A DNA stretch of 47,845 bases from Sutterella sp. (GTDB lineage: Bacteria; Pseudomonadota; Gammaproteobacteria; Burkholderiales; Burkholderiaceae_F), in assembly GCA_017936545.1 (NCBI GenBank), contig JAGBFJ010000101.1, positions 1 to 47,845 on the forward strand, in the 5' to 3' direction. Below, in pieces: positions 32,573-40,066 of the stretch. Every line of letters starts with the position of its first letter. Position 1 is the first letter of the stretch. Below the pieces are notes generated by a model. The model searched no databases, had not been told where the DNA came from, and saw only the letters and a program-made list of their open reading frames with translations. Position numbers and translations under genes: made by a program.

Positions 32573-34157
32573 TCAGCGAAGTTCAGCCTCCCGGAAATCG
32601 AACCCGCCGTCGGGCAGAATCCGAAAGCCGCTCAGGCGTTAACTGCGAAGAAGAATGTTCTGCTCGACCGCCAGAAAGAGCCATGGCGCATCCTTCCAGA
32701 CAATTTCCTGAGCGACGCGATAGTGCCGGACCTTGGCCTCACGATCCGTCGTGCGGAGGGCGGCCTTAAGCTCCGCATCGAAAGCCGGATTGCGGTAATA
32801 AGCCGTGTTCATGAGACGGGGAGGAAAACTTTCTTCAGCCAGGACAGGACGCAGGGCCCAGTCCGCTTCGCCCGTGGACGAAGACCAGCCGAAGTAGTAC
32901 ATCCGCACGCCTGCCTCGTCCGGACTGCGGACGCTTTCCACCCGAGCAACGCGCTGACCGGCTTCCAGCGTCTCGACTTTGACGCGAACGCCGACCTGGG
33001 CCAGCTGCTGCTGAATAACTGCACCGCCTTGCTGCCCATCGAATGATTGAAGGCGGACCAGAGCGTCGTGCTGAAGCCGTCCGGATAGCCGGCTTCTGCC
33101 AGCAGTTCTCGGGCCTTCTTCGGATCATAGGGCCAGGGATCAAACGAAACCGCATAGTCCACAGCTGCGGGCATGACGCCGGCCGCAGGATCCGCATAGT
33201 CCTTGAACACCACCCGGCAGAAAGCCTTCTTGTCGACGGCGTAGTTGAGGGCCTGCCTCACCCGCACATCGCTGAAGGGTTTGACACGGGTATTGAAGGA
33301 AACAATGCGCTCGATGATCGACGGCGATGCTTCAATGCGGATTCCGCCGCTGCTCTCCATCGCCCGAGCCTGGTCGGCCGGCACGGGATAGGCTGCCTGA
33401 GCCTCACCGGTCCCCAGCATCGCCGACCGCGTGCTGCTTTCCGCCATCGGAAGCCAGGTAATGCCGTCGAGCTTCGGAAGGCCGGCAATCCGATAGCCGT
33501 CATACTTCTTCACTTTAAGGACCGATGTCGGGCTGTAGGTCTCCAGAACATAAGGACCGGTACCGCAGGGCTGACGCGACAGCGCTTTCCCGTCGGCCAG
33601 TGCCGACGGACAGACCATGGCAGCCGAGGGATGCGCCAGCTGGTTGATGAAGGCCGAGAAGGGTTCCTTCAGCATGAATTTCACGGTATACGGACCGACC
33701 GCTTCCGTTTTGGCAATATTCGAGTAAAGCCCGTATCGCTTCAGATGACTGGCGGGATTCGTCACGCGGTCGAAGTTGGGCTTGACGGCCTCGGCATTGA
33801 AAACCGTTCCGTCATGAAAGCGCACGCCTTCGCGAAGCGTAACCGTCCGTCGGCGCTGACGGCGTAACCGGCAGCAAGCACGGGGACGGGCTTCATGGCG
33901 GCATCGAAGCCGAAAAGCCCTTCGTAGAAAGACTTGGCCACGTTCTGAGAAAGCGTATCGTTGGCATCGTAGGGGTCGAGCGTCGTGAAGGACGAACCCA
34001 AGGCAACGGTGAGTTCGGATGCGCAGGCCGCGGCGGATAAAAGTCCGCAGGCTAAAACAGCCGTCAGCGCAGCTGAGGCGAAGCAGTGGAAGACATGAGC
34101 AGGACAACAAAAACCGAGAATCGGCGGGACGTGAAAACTTTCTCCCGCTTGCGGCAT
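32573..34157 (-). pseudogene. gsiB: Glutathione/peptide ABC transporter substrate-binding protein (GsiB), inactivated
   Basis: Clear GsiB homologue spread over different frames. N-terminal part: [40 protein letters not shown]. Middle: [22 protein letters not shown] through PFSAFINQLAHPSAAM and PWPYDPKKARELLAEAGYPDGFSTTLWS. C-terminal part: MYYFGWSSSTGEADWALRPVLAEESFPPRLMNTAYY. Lesions: a frameshift near 33850 in an ACGG tandem repeat (looks like loss of one 4-bp unit), a 1-bp loss near 33016 (QLF versus FIQQQLAQ), and an in-frame TAA at 32639-32641. After that TAA, 21 further codons (RLSGFRILPDGGFDFREAEL) match the GsiB C-terminus, ending at TGA 32573. The signal peptide also lacks a proper in-frame start. 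No permease or ATPase genes follow. Confidence 0.88.
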
Positions 34158-34354
34158 CTGATGATTCTGAACGGCTGAAGAGCAAGCGGAGGACCGCCCG
34201 CAAATTACCACCGGCAGAGCAGAAAGGACGGAAGCAAACAGGCAGATTTTGTTCTGGCGCAGGGTTTTCGCCGGTCTTTGCATCGTGCGCACCGAAGCGG
34301 TGCGGAATCTTGGCGGCCTATAATGCCCAAACTCTTCAGAACGAATTCCTCAGC

Positions 34355-34708
34355 ATGCCCATCCGTCTTTTCCCTGCTGCTTCAGGCAGTCCGGCGGCCG
34401 ACGCACTTCCGGCCGCCCTGCTTCGCCGTCATCCTGAAATCGAACTGTGGTTCAGCGAACATGCCCGGCATGATGTCGACGGCACCCTGATCGTCGCCAA
34501 GCAGCAGCTCGCCGACCTGACGGTTTTCTGCACGGAAACCCTCACTTCCCGTTACGGAGCACCTCAGTTCTACGATTGTTCAGGCGGCGTCTGCCGCCCG
34601 CTCGACCCCGCGGACCCCGACGGTGCCGCGCTCTCGGACACCGCGCGTCAGCTGACTGCTCTGCTCTGGAACGAGGCGGACGAATTCCGCGTTGAAATCA
34701 CCGGCTGA
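34355..34708 (+). CDS. Hypothetical protein, 117 aa
   Basis: Not recognised. From ATG 34355: MPIRLFPAASGSPAADALPAALLRRHPEIELWFSEHARHDVDGTLIVAKQQLADLTVFCTETLTSRYGAPQFYDCSGGVCRPLDPADPDG, then a helical end TARQLTALLWNEADEFRVEITG. It is acidic and soluble, without signal or helices in the membrane. The start follows a TATAAT (34319-34324) by 30 bp, and a strong terminator follows the stop, supporting a real single-gene unit. No strong ribosome site. The open frame extends further upstream but without plausible start. Confidence 0.6.
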   Translation: MPIRLFPAASGSPAADALPAALLRRHPEIELWFSEHARHDVDGTLIVAKQQLADLTVFCTETLTSRYGAPQFYDCSGGVCRPLDPADPDGAALSDTARQLTALLWNEADEFRVEITG

Positions 34709-34734
34709 TCTGAAGATCTGTCCGGCAAATAGGG

Positions 34735-34772
34735 AAAAGGCCGTCCGGCTAATGCCGGAAGCGGCCTTTTTT
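34735..34772. terminator. Bidirectional Rho-independent terminator
   Basis: Stem AAAAGGCCG-TCCGGC and GCCGGA-AG-CGGCCTTTTTT, loop TAAT. It ends both the 117-aa protein gene and the five-gene ABC operon on the opposite strand. Confidence 0.88.
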
Positions 34773-34785
34773 GTTGAAACGAGGA

Positions 34786-35304
34786 TCAGCGCACGACCGT
34801 TACGAAGAGCTGATCGGGATCCGCCGCCAGCACGGCCTTCGCAAGTCCTGCCTTGCATGCCTCCCAGTGAGCAAGGAGTTCAGGAGAACGCTCGCCGCCC
34901 ACGACCCGGCGTCCGGTCCGGACGAAATCTTCGGACAGCGCGCCGCCGGCAAGCCGAACGGCTGCTGTTTTATTCCCGATCGAGACTTCAAAATACATCC
35001 TCCCGTAAACGCCCTCCGGTGCATTTTCCGGAGGATTCTCAATCACGTGCCATTCGCCGCGCGTCACGGCACGGGTCGTCATTTCGACGGCATCGCGCAC
35101 GCCGGGTCCGGGAAAGCCCGTGCGGAACACGATGTCCGAGCGTTCCGGCGGCGCTTCGGGCGCCAGCACGCGAAGAGCATGCGCCATCAGTCTGAACCCG
35201 AGCGCCAGACCGCCGATGCTGTCGCGCCCGTGGTAAAGAACACAGGCCTCAAACGGGATGTCCAGTCTGACGCCCTGATCAAGAACAGATACGATTTCCG
35301 TCAT
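34786..35304 (-). CDS. Uncharacterised protein B of ABC operon, paralogue of its neighbour (FmdE-like?)
   Basis: 172 residues, soluble. The start ATG 35304 overlaps the stop of the preceding gene (ATGA), so translation is coupled and the two products are probably made in equal amounts. Core: LYHGRDSIGGLALGFRLMAHALRVL, then TGFPGPGVRDAVEMTTRAVTRGEW, then YGRMYFEVSIGNKTAAVRL. The order HG...G-ALG-R...AL, an acidic strand, then a T-R-G segment recalls FmdE-type proteins (formylmethanofuran dehydrogenase subunit E), whose metal-binding cysteines are absent here. This relation is inferred from pattern. It shares GVRD-x-x-E-x-x-TRAVT-x-G and MYFEV with protein A. Last gene of the operon. Confidence 0.65.
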   Translation of the reverse strand: MTEIVSVLDQGVRLDIPFEACVLYHGRDSIGGLALGFRLMAHALRVLAPEAPPERSDIVFRTGFPGPGVRDAVEMTTRAVTRGEWHVIENPPENAPEGVYGRMYFEVSIGNKTAAVRLAGGALSEDFVRTGRRVVGGERSPELLAHWEACKAGLAKAVLAADPDQLFVTVVR

Positions 35305-35873
35305 TTGACGGTCCTCCCCGACATGAGTGAAATGAGACGCTCGGCCGAACAGGGACGCACCTCCGCAAACACATCCGGCATGGCCAGAATGCGTCCGACC
35401 TTGGCGAATTTGTAGGCTACATAGGCCGCATGGACGGCAGGATCCGCCGTCCCCTGCTGATAGGCCGCCACCTGACGGCACCATTCCGCATCGAAAATGC
35501 TCTCCGAAAAGGTGTACGCCATGGCCCTGTCCGCGCAGGCGACTTCAAAATACATGGCGCCGCCGATCGGCGTCGCGGGAAATGTCGCAGCGGACGGATC
35601 AAGAACGAAACGGCCCTGAGTAACTGCCCGGGTGACGAGCTCGATGCAGTCCCTGACACCCTCGCCGGCAAAAGCCGTGAGAATGCGGATGCTGCGCCGG
35701 TCCGGGACGCCGTCCTCGGTCAGGTCGGCAAACGCACGGGATAAAAGCCGCAGCGTGACGGCGCTCGCAATGACGTTTTCCAGGCCCGCATAGGCGATCA
35801 TATCGTCTCGCGTGAAGGAAAGAATGCCTTCCGGCTCCCTCACGCGCACGGAAAACGGCGTCTGAACAAACAT
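35301..35873 (-). CDS. Uncharacterised protein A of ABC operon, paralogue of its neighbour
   Basis: 190 residues, soluble. Aligns along its length with protein B: TAFAGEGVRDCIELVTRAVTQGRFVLD against TGFPGPGVRDAVEMTTRAVTRGEWHVI, GGAMYFEVACADRAMAYTFSESIFDAEWCRQV against YGRMYFEVSIGNKTAAVRLAGGALSEDFVRTGRRV, and a shared C-terminal H-x-x-Y/W helix followed by AMPDVFAEV or AADPDQLFV. The tail PCSAERLISLMSGRTVK is specific to A. It lies 15 bp after the substrate-binding protein gene. Because both copies are kept and overlap, a heterodimer is a fair inference. Function unknown; I do not recognise a named family. Confidence 0.65.
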   Translation of the reverse strand: MFVQTPFSVRVREPEGILSFTRDDMIAYAGLENVIASAVTLRLLSRAFADLTEDGVPDRRSIRILTAFAGEGVRDCIELVTRAVTQGRFVLDPSAATFPATPIGGAMYFEVACADRAMAYTFSESIFDAEWCRQVAAYQQGTADPAVHAAYVAYKFAKVGRILAMPDVFAEVRPCSAERLISLMSGRTVK

Positions 35874-35888
35874 AACCTCACCCGGCGG

Positions 35889-36830
35889 TTACTTCTGCAT
35901 GGCGATCGGAAGCACGATGGACTTCACGTCCACGGGCTGACGCATCATGCCGTTTTCAACCAGGAACTGCTGGTCGATTTCCAGCCCCTTCACATCGGCT
36001 TCAGTCAGCGCGTTGTAATAGTTGGACCACTTGGCCAGTTTTTCAGCGTCGGCGATCGAAATGCCGTGTTCCTTCGCGCCGATCTTCACCGCTTCATCCC
36101 AGTTGGCGTTGATCCATTCCAGCGCTTCACGTTCGACGCGGACCACCGTCGCCAGTGCTTCCGGATGCTTTTCGGCAAAGCTCTTGCTGGCCGTCATCAC
36201 GAGGTTCACGTTGACGATGTCCTTGGCCGTCGTAATGACGCTGCAGCCCGCTTCCTGAGCCTTGATGATGCCGGAAGCGGCAAGAAGCGCGGCATCCACC
36301 TGTCCGCTTGTCACGGCGGCCATGGCAGCGGGAATGTCCATTGCCAGGAATTCAACGTCGGAGGCCTTCATGCCGTTCTTCACCAGAGCGGCGACGAGAA
36401 GCTGATGCAGAACCGTGCCGCGGGGGCCGGCCACCTTCTTGCCCTTCAGATCGGCCACGGTGAGCTTCGTCCCCGGCTTGCCGATGATGGCGAAGGTATC
36501 CGCCGGATGAGATACGCCGCTCGCCACGTAGACGGGATTGCCTGCGCCGTTGGCCATCAGAAGCGAAGCCGTATTCATCACGGCGGAAACGTCAACCGAT
36601 CCGGCGGCCATCGCCTGCGCCTGCTTGGCGCCCGACGTAATGACCTTCCATTCCACCTTCACGCCGTCCTTTTCAAAGGCTTTTTCGAGCATGCCCTTTT
36701 CCTTCATCACCATGTTCTGAAGGTTGAAGGGGGCCTTCACGTAGACCATCGTCACCTTTTCGGGCATCGGGCCGGCAAAGGCGGCACTCACGGCGGCCGT
36801 CATCAGGGCGGCGGCAAAAAGCTTCTTCAT
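35889..36830 (-). CDS. ABC transporter substrate-binding protein, SsuA/TauA/THI5-like
   Basis: 313-residue periplasmic binding protein. Signal peptide MKKLFAAALMTAAVSAAFA is cleaved before GPMPEKVTMVYVKAPF. The family pattern of sulfonate/nitrate/thiamine-precursor binders is seen: MVMKEKGMLEKAFEKDGVKVEWKVITSGAKQAQAMAAGSVDVSAVMNTASLLMANGAGNPVYVAS, and LKGKKVAGPRGTVLHQLLVAALVKNGMKASDVEFLAMDIPAAMAAVTSGQVDAALL. ATG 36830 has AAGGA about 9 bases upstream. The ligand is not predictable; no sulfonate monooxygenase or thiamine genes accompany it. Confidence 0.87.
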   Translation of the reverse strand: MKKLFAAALMTAAVSAAFAGPMPEKVTMVYVKAPFNLQNMVMKEKGMLEKAFEKDGVKVEWKVITSGAKQAQAMAAGSVDVSAVMNTASLLMANGAGNPVYVASGVSHPADTFAIIGKPGTKLTVADLKGKKVAGPRGTVLHQLLVAALVKNGMKASDVEFLAMDIPAAMAAVTSGQVDAALLAASGIIKAQEAGCSVITTAKDIVNVNLVMTASKSFAEKHPEALATVVRVEREALEWINANWDEAVKIGAKEHGISIADAEKLAKWSNYYNALTEADVKGLEIDQQFLVENGMMRQPVDVKSIVLPIAMQK

Positions 36831-36853
36831 GTTTGCGGTTCCTTTATAAACAG

Positions 36854-37585
36854 TCAATGAACAAAAAATTCGTGCAGGATGCGCTCGGTCAGCTGGCTGA
36901 GCCCGGACGTCGACAGCGTGCGGGGATAATCCCAGGGCACCTCATACTGAGAAACGAGACGCCCCTCATCGAGCCGGCACACTTTTCGAGAAAGAAGCAC
37001 CGCTTCGGCGACATCGTGCGTCACGAGGACCGTCGTCACCGGGTGCTCGGAATAGATTCGAATGAATTCGTCGTAAAGCTGCCGGCGGGTGAGCGCGTCC
37101 AAAGCGCTGAAAGCTTCGTCGAGCAGAAGAACGTCGGGTTCCGAAACGAGCGCGCGGGCCAGCCCTACGCGCTGACTCATGCCGCCCGACAGTTCGGCCG
37201 GCATCAGATCCGCCGCCGCTTCCAGACCGGTCAGCGCCAGAACGGCATCGGTTTTAGATCGCCGCTGATGAGGGGGCAGATGCCTCACCGCGACCGCGAC
37301 ATTTTCCCGGACGCTCATCCAGGGGAAGAGCCGGTGCTCCTGGAAGACCACGGAAATGCGGGGAACAGCGCTGCCGGATTCCCCGGTGAACGTCATTTTC
37401 CCGGCATCCGGCGCTTCAAGTCCCGAAAGGAGTCTTAAAAACGTCGTCTTTCCGCATCCGCTCCGGCCGATCACGGCGGTGATGCTGCCTGCCGGCATGT
37501 CGAGCGTCAGATCATCGACAGGGGTTACCGTGCGGCTCGGCGTGACGAAGCGCTTGGTCAGATGTTCAACATGCACGCCGATCAT
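36854..37585 (-). CDS. ABC transporter ATP-binding protein (SsuB/TauB-like)
   Basis: 243 residues with all ATPase motifs: Walker A GRSGCGKTT (40-48), Q-loop VVFQEHRLFPWMSV, signature LSGGMSQRVGLARAL, Walker B DVLLLDEAFSALD and switch LVTHDVAEA. It energises uptake with the permease and binding protein of the same operon. Its ATG (37585) overlaps the permease stop (ATGA), and the binding protein gene starts 23 bp after its stop. Confidence 0.93.
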   Translation of the reverse strand: MIGVHVEHLTKRFVTPSRTVTPVDDLTLDMPAGSITAVIGRSGCGKTTFLRLLSGLEAPDAGKMTFTGESGSAVPRISVVFQEHRLFPWMSVRENVAVAVRHLPPHQRRSKTDAVLALTGLEAAADLMPAELSGGMSQRVGLARALVSEPDVLLLDEAFSALDALTRRQLYDEFIRIYSEHPVTTVLVTHDVAEAVLLSRKVCRLDEGRLVSQYEVPWDYPRTLSTSGLSQLTERILHEFFVH

Positions 37586-38334
37586 CGGGCACCTCCCTGA
37601 AGCCGGCGGCAGAGCGCCTCCACCAGTTTGGAAATCACCGTATCGGCAGCAATGCCCAGCACGACGATCGTGATGATGCCGACGAAGACGACGTCGGTCT
37701 TTCCGAATTCCGCCGATTCGGAAATGAGAAAACCGAGCCCGGAAGAGGCCGCGATGAGCTCCGCGCCGACCAGTGCGCGCCAGCTGTAGCCGAACCCTAG
37801 CCGAAGACCGGTCAGTATCCCCGGCAGAGCCGACGGCAGGGTCAGCATGCGGAAGGTTTCAGCCGGCGTGAAGCGAAGAAGCTTCGCCACTTCCTTCAGT
37901 TTCGGATCCACGCTTTTTACGGCGGTCAGCGCATTGAGATAAATCGGGAAAAAACTCGAGAGAAAGACGATGGCGATTTTCGGCGCTTCGTCGATGCCGA
38001 GCCAGAGAATAAGAAGCGGAATCAGCGCCAGCGGCGGCGTCAGACGAAGCGCTTCCACGACGAAGGAGGAAAAACGGCCGGCTGCGGGACTGACGGCGAA
38101 CCAGACGCCGAGACCGATGCCGACGGCGGAGGCCAGACCGAAACCGGAAAGCGTGCGAAAGGCGCTCATCCCGATGTGCTGCCAGAGCGCACCGCTTTCG
38201 AACAGTTCCGCAAAAGACGATGCCACCATTTTCGGCGGCGGGAGAAGTATGGAGGGAATGCCCGCATGCTCCCCTGCCAGATACCAGGCGGCAAAAAGCG
38301 CCAGCGGCAGAATGAGAGCAATCAGACGGTTCAT
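37582..38334 (-). CDS. ABC transporter permease (SsuC/TauC-like)
   Basis: 250-residue inner-membrane permease with six predicted helices. The ATPase-coupling EAA loop is SVDPKLKEVAKLLRFTPAETFRMLTLPSALPGILTGLRLGFGYSWRALVGAELI, typical of the SsuC family. ATG 38334 (MNRLIALILPLALFAAWYLAG) is preferred; ATG 38349 is also possible. First gene of the five-gene operon ending at 34786. The region upstream holds a Fur-box promoter and a terminator, so the operon may be read through from there or use a nearer promoter. Confidence 0.9.
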   Translation of the reverse strand: MNRLIALILPLALFAAWYLAGEHAGIPSILLPPPKMVASSFAELFESGALWQHIGMSAFRTLSGFGLASAVGIGLGVWFAVSPAAGRFSSFVVEALRLTPPLALIPLLILWLGIDEAPKIAIVFLSSFFPIYLNALTAVKSVDPKLKEVAKLLRFTPAETFRMLTLPSALPGILTGLRLGFGYSWRALVGAELIAASSGLGFLISESAEFGKTDVVFVGIITIVVLGIAADTVISKLVEALCRRLQGGAR

Positions 38335-38454
38335 GCAAACGATTCCCATAGTCGGCGAGCCCGAAAGCAGCAGATTGCGCCCGGTCTCTGAAGGAGATTA
38401 TAGGCAGGAGCCTTTTCGCATCCTGAAGACCACGTGCCGCCCTCAGGGCGGCGA

Positions 38455-38614
38455 TAAAAATAGGCGATCCGCCTGCCTGCAGGACGAATCGCCTTTGAAG
38501 ACCCTGAATGCGCAGGAGATCGCATTCTGTCAGCATCCGCCGCGGTTTCCCCTCCGCAAGCAGTGCCGGCGGCAGCCTGCGGTACTTCTTTTAAAAAGGC
38601 CCCGGCTGTCTGCG
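38455..38614 (-). ncRNA. Candidate Fur-regulated small RNA (or attenuated operon leader)
   Basis: A Fur-box promoter fires leftward from about 38614 and a strong terminator stands about 160 nt later, with no convincing gene between. Three hairpins can be drawn: CCGCCG/CGGCGG (38567-38572 with 38537-38542), GAATGCG/CGCATTC (38506-38512 with 38521-38527) whose 8-nt loop reads ATCTCCTG on the RNA strand, and the terminator. An unpaired UCUCCU loop is complementary to Shine-Dalgarno sequences, a common feature of sRNAs that block translation. Alternatively it is the leader of the ABC operon with the terminator as attenuator. No known riboswitch motif was seen. Confidence 0.5.
38456..38494 (-). 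terminator. Rho-independent terminator of the candidate sRNA/leader
   Basis: On the minus strand AGGCGAT and ATCGCCT (38488-38494 with 38462-38468), with inner CG and CCTG/CAGG pairs, followed by ATTTTTAT. Confidence 0.8.
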
Positions 38615-38620
38615 GGACAC

Positions 38621-38650
38621 ACTATACCATAAACGAGAATGATTCGCATT
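38621..38650 (-). promoter_or_regulatory. Promoter with Fur box, leftward
   Basis: On the minus strand TGCGAATCATTCTCG (38648-38634) matches the 7-1-7 Fur consensus TGATAAT-N-ATTATCA at 10-11 of 14 positions. TGGTATAGT (38629-38621) is an extended -10 (TG-N-TATAGT). The Fur site covers the -35/spacer, the usual place for iron-dependent repression. The 400 bp from 38335 to 38734 hold only this promoter and the candidate RNA. Confidence 0.65.
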
Positions 38651-38734
38651 ACTGAAATTAACTCCAAAATCCGATCAAACCTTTCCCCGATTAAGGTCCC
38701 GACAGCCTCTGTTTCCGCTAGTCAGAGATGATGT

Positions 38735-40012
38735 TCAGACTGCCCGTGACGACGTGAGCTGTACGATTCTGACAAAGATGCCGAAAGCTTCCGGAAGCGA
38801 AACCGTATCCTGAATATCGAAATCGGGCCGATGATGACCGCAGTGACGGCAGCCGAAACAGAAGTAGCCGGCTTTGCCCCCTTTGCTTCGGACTCTTCGT
38901 GCGAGCATCGAGCAGTCTTCGCTGCCGCGTTCGGTGGTGAAGCGCCGCACGCTGCTGACTGCGGGCATCGACCGGGCGGCCTTTTCCAGAATCAACACGC
39001 ATTCCTCGTCGCATTCGAACACGGCGGCCTCGCCCGCTTTTTCAATCCGGCACCTGATGCCGTAGACTGTCGCCATGCCTTCGATGATTCTCACAGCCTC
39101 CGCCGTCATGAAATCGTTGACCGCCTGAGTCGCGCCGCGCACCTCCATCTGGAAGAAGGCATGAGCCGGCACGACATTGCGGCCTTCACCCGCCACCAGA
39201 CGTCCGACCGCGATGCGGGACGCGCCTTCGGAATGGCGAGGTATGCCGAGAACGGACGTCACCGCCTGACAGGCAGCCGCCAGAGCCGATCTGCCTTTTT
39301 CCGGATCGGATCCCGCATGCGCCGGAATGCCCTCGTAGTACACGTCGAGCTTCGTCGTCGCCAGAAAGCCGTGCGTCAGCACGCCGACTTCACCCGGTCC
39401 GAATTCACAGCCCGCATGCGCTGCAAACAGATAATCGAGTCCGTCGGCAATGCCGCTCGCCGCCATGGCGCCTGCGCCGCGCACGCCTTCTTCGGCCGGC
39501 TGGAACAGCAGAACAAAACGTCCCTGCAGCTCGTCCAGATGGTCGGCAATCCAATGAGCCAGCCCGAGACCCACGGCGGCATGTCCGTCGTGGCCGCAGG
39601 CATGCATCAGGCCGGGACGGATTGATGCAAATCCTTCGCGCACGGGAGGATGATCCGGCGAATCGGATTCTCCCGTCACCACGCAGTCGAGCTCGAACCG
39701 AAAACCGACCGTTTTTCCCGGTCTTCCCGTATCAATTTCGCCTGCGCAGCCCGTAAAGCCCGCCATGCGGCGTAGCACCGTCTCCGGCACGCCCGCCCTT
39801 CGAGCCCTATCCTCGGCCTCTTTGACGAGGGTCGGATTCCTGCCCATCACTGCTTCCGGATTGATGACGTCCGTGCCGGTCTTCACGGCAAAGCCGAGCG
39901 ACTCCAGACGCTCAATCACGGCCGCCGTCGTTTCAAATTCCGTCCAGCCTTCTTCCGGCACGCGGTGAAAACGTCTGCGCCACTCAACAATTTCATTCTC
40001 GTAAAGGTTCAT
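38735..40012 (-). CDS. AbgA-like amidohydrolase (p-aminobenzoyl-glutamate hydrolase family, M20D)
   Basis: 425-residue metallohydrolase close in pattern to E. coli AbgA: EIVEWRRRFHRVPEEGWTEFETTAAVIERLESLGF, a family insertion VINPEAVMGRNPTLVKEAEDRARRAG, FASIRPGLMHACGHDGHAAVGLGLAHW, LLFQPAEEGVRGAGAMAASGIADGLDYLFAAHAG and SEGASRIAVGRLVAGEGRNVVPAHAFFQMEVRGAT. The di-metal Cys/His/Glu ligands of M20D enzymes are present. AbgA works with AbgB to cut p-aminobenzoyl-glutamate; no AbgB or AbgT is adjacent, so the substrate may be another N-acyl amino acid. ATG 40012 has AGGAG 9 bases upstream, immediately after an intrinsic terminator that separates it from the next M20D gene. Confidence 0.85.
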   Translation of the reverse strand: MNLYENEIVEWRRRFHRVPEEGWTEFETTAAVIERLESLGFAVKTGTDVINPEAVMGRNPTLVKEAEDRARRAGVPETVLRRMAGFTGCAGEIDTGRPGKTVGFRFELDCVVTGESDSPDHPPVREGFASIRPGLMHACGHDGHAAVGLGLAHWIADHLDELQGRFVLLFQPAEEGVRGAGAMAASGIADGLDYLFAAHAGCEFGPGEVGVLTHGFLATTKLDVYYEGIPAHAGSDPEKGRSALAAACQAVTSVLGIPRHSEGASRIAVGRLVAGEGRNVVPAHAFFQMEVRGATQAVNDFMTAEAVRIIEGMATVYGIRCRIEKAGEAAVFECDEECVLILEKAARSMPAVSSVRRFTTERGSEDCSMLARRVRSKGGKAGYFCFGCRHCGHHRPDFDIQDTVSLPEAFGIFVRIVQLTSSRAV

Positions 40013-40027
40013 TGCCAACTTCTCCTG

Positions 40028-40056
40028 CAAAAAGAGCCGGGCTTGCGCACCGGCTC
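40028..40056 (-). terminator. Intrinsic terminator between the two M20D genes
   Basis: On the minus strand GAGCCGG (40056-40050), 9-nt loop, CCGGCTC (40040-40034), then TTTTTG. It is only 20 bp before the abgA-like start, so it also limits read-through into that gene. Confidence 0.82.
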
Positions 40057-40066
40057 CTGCTTGTTA

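Noticed and set aside
32573-34157. gsiB lesions as mere sequencing errors
   Set aside because: A nonsense codon plus two separate frameshifts of different size, and absence of partner genes, are better explained by real decay.
38455-38614. Thiamine, FMN or cobalamin riboswitch before the ABC operon
   Set aside because: None of the conserved boxes of these riboswitches could be found in order.
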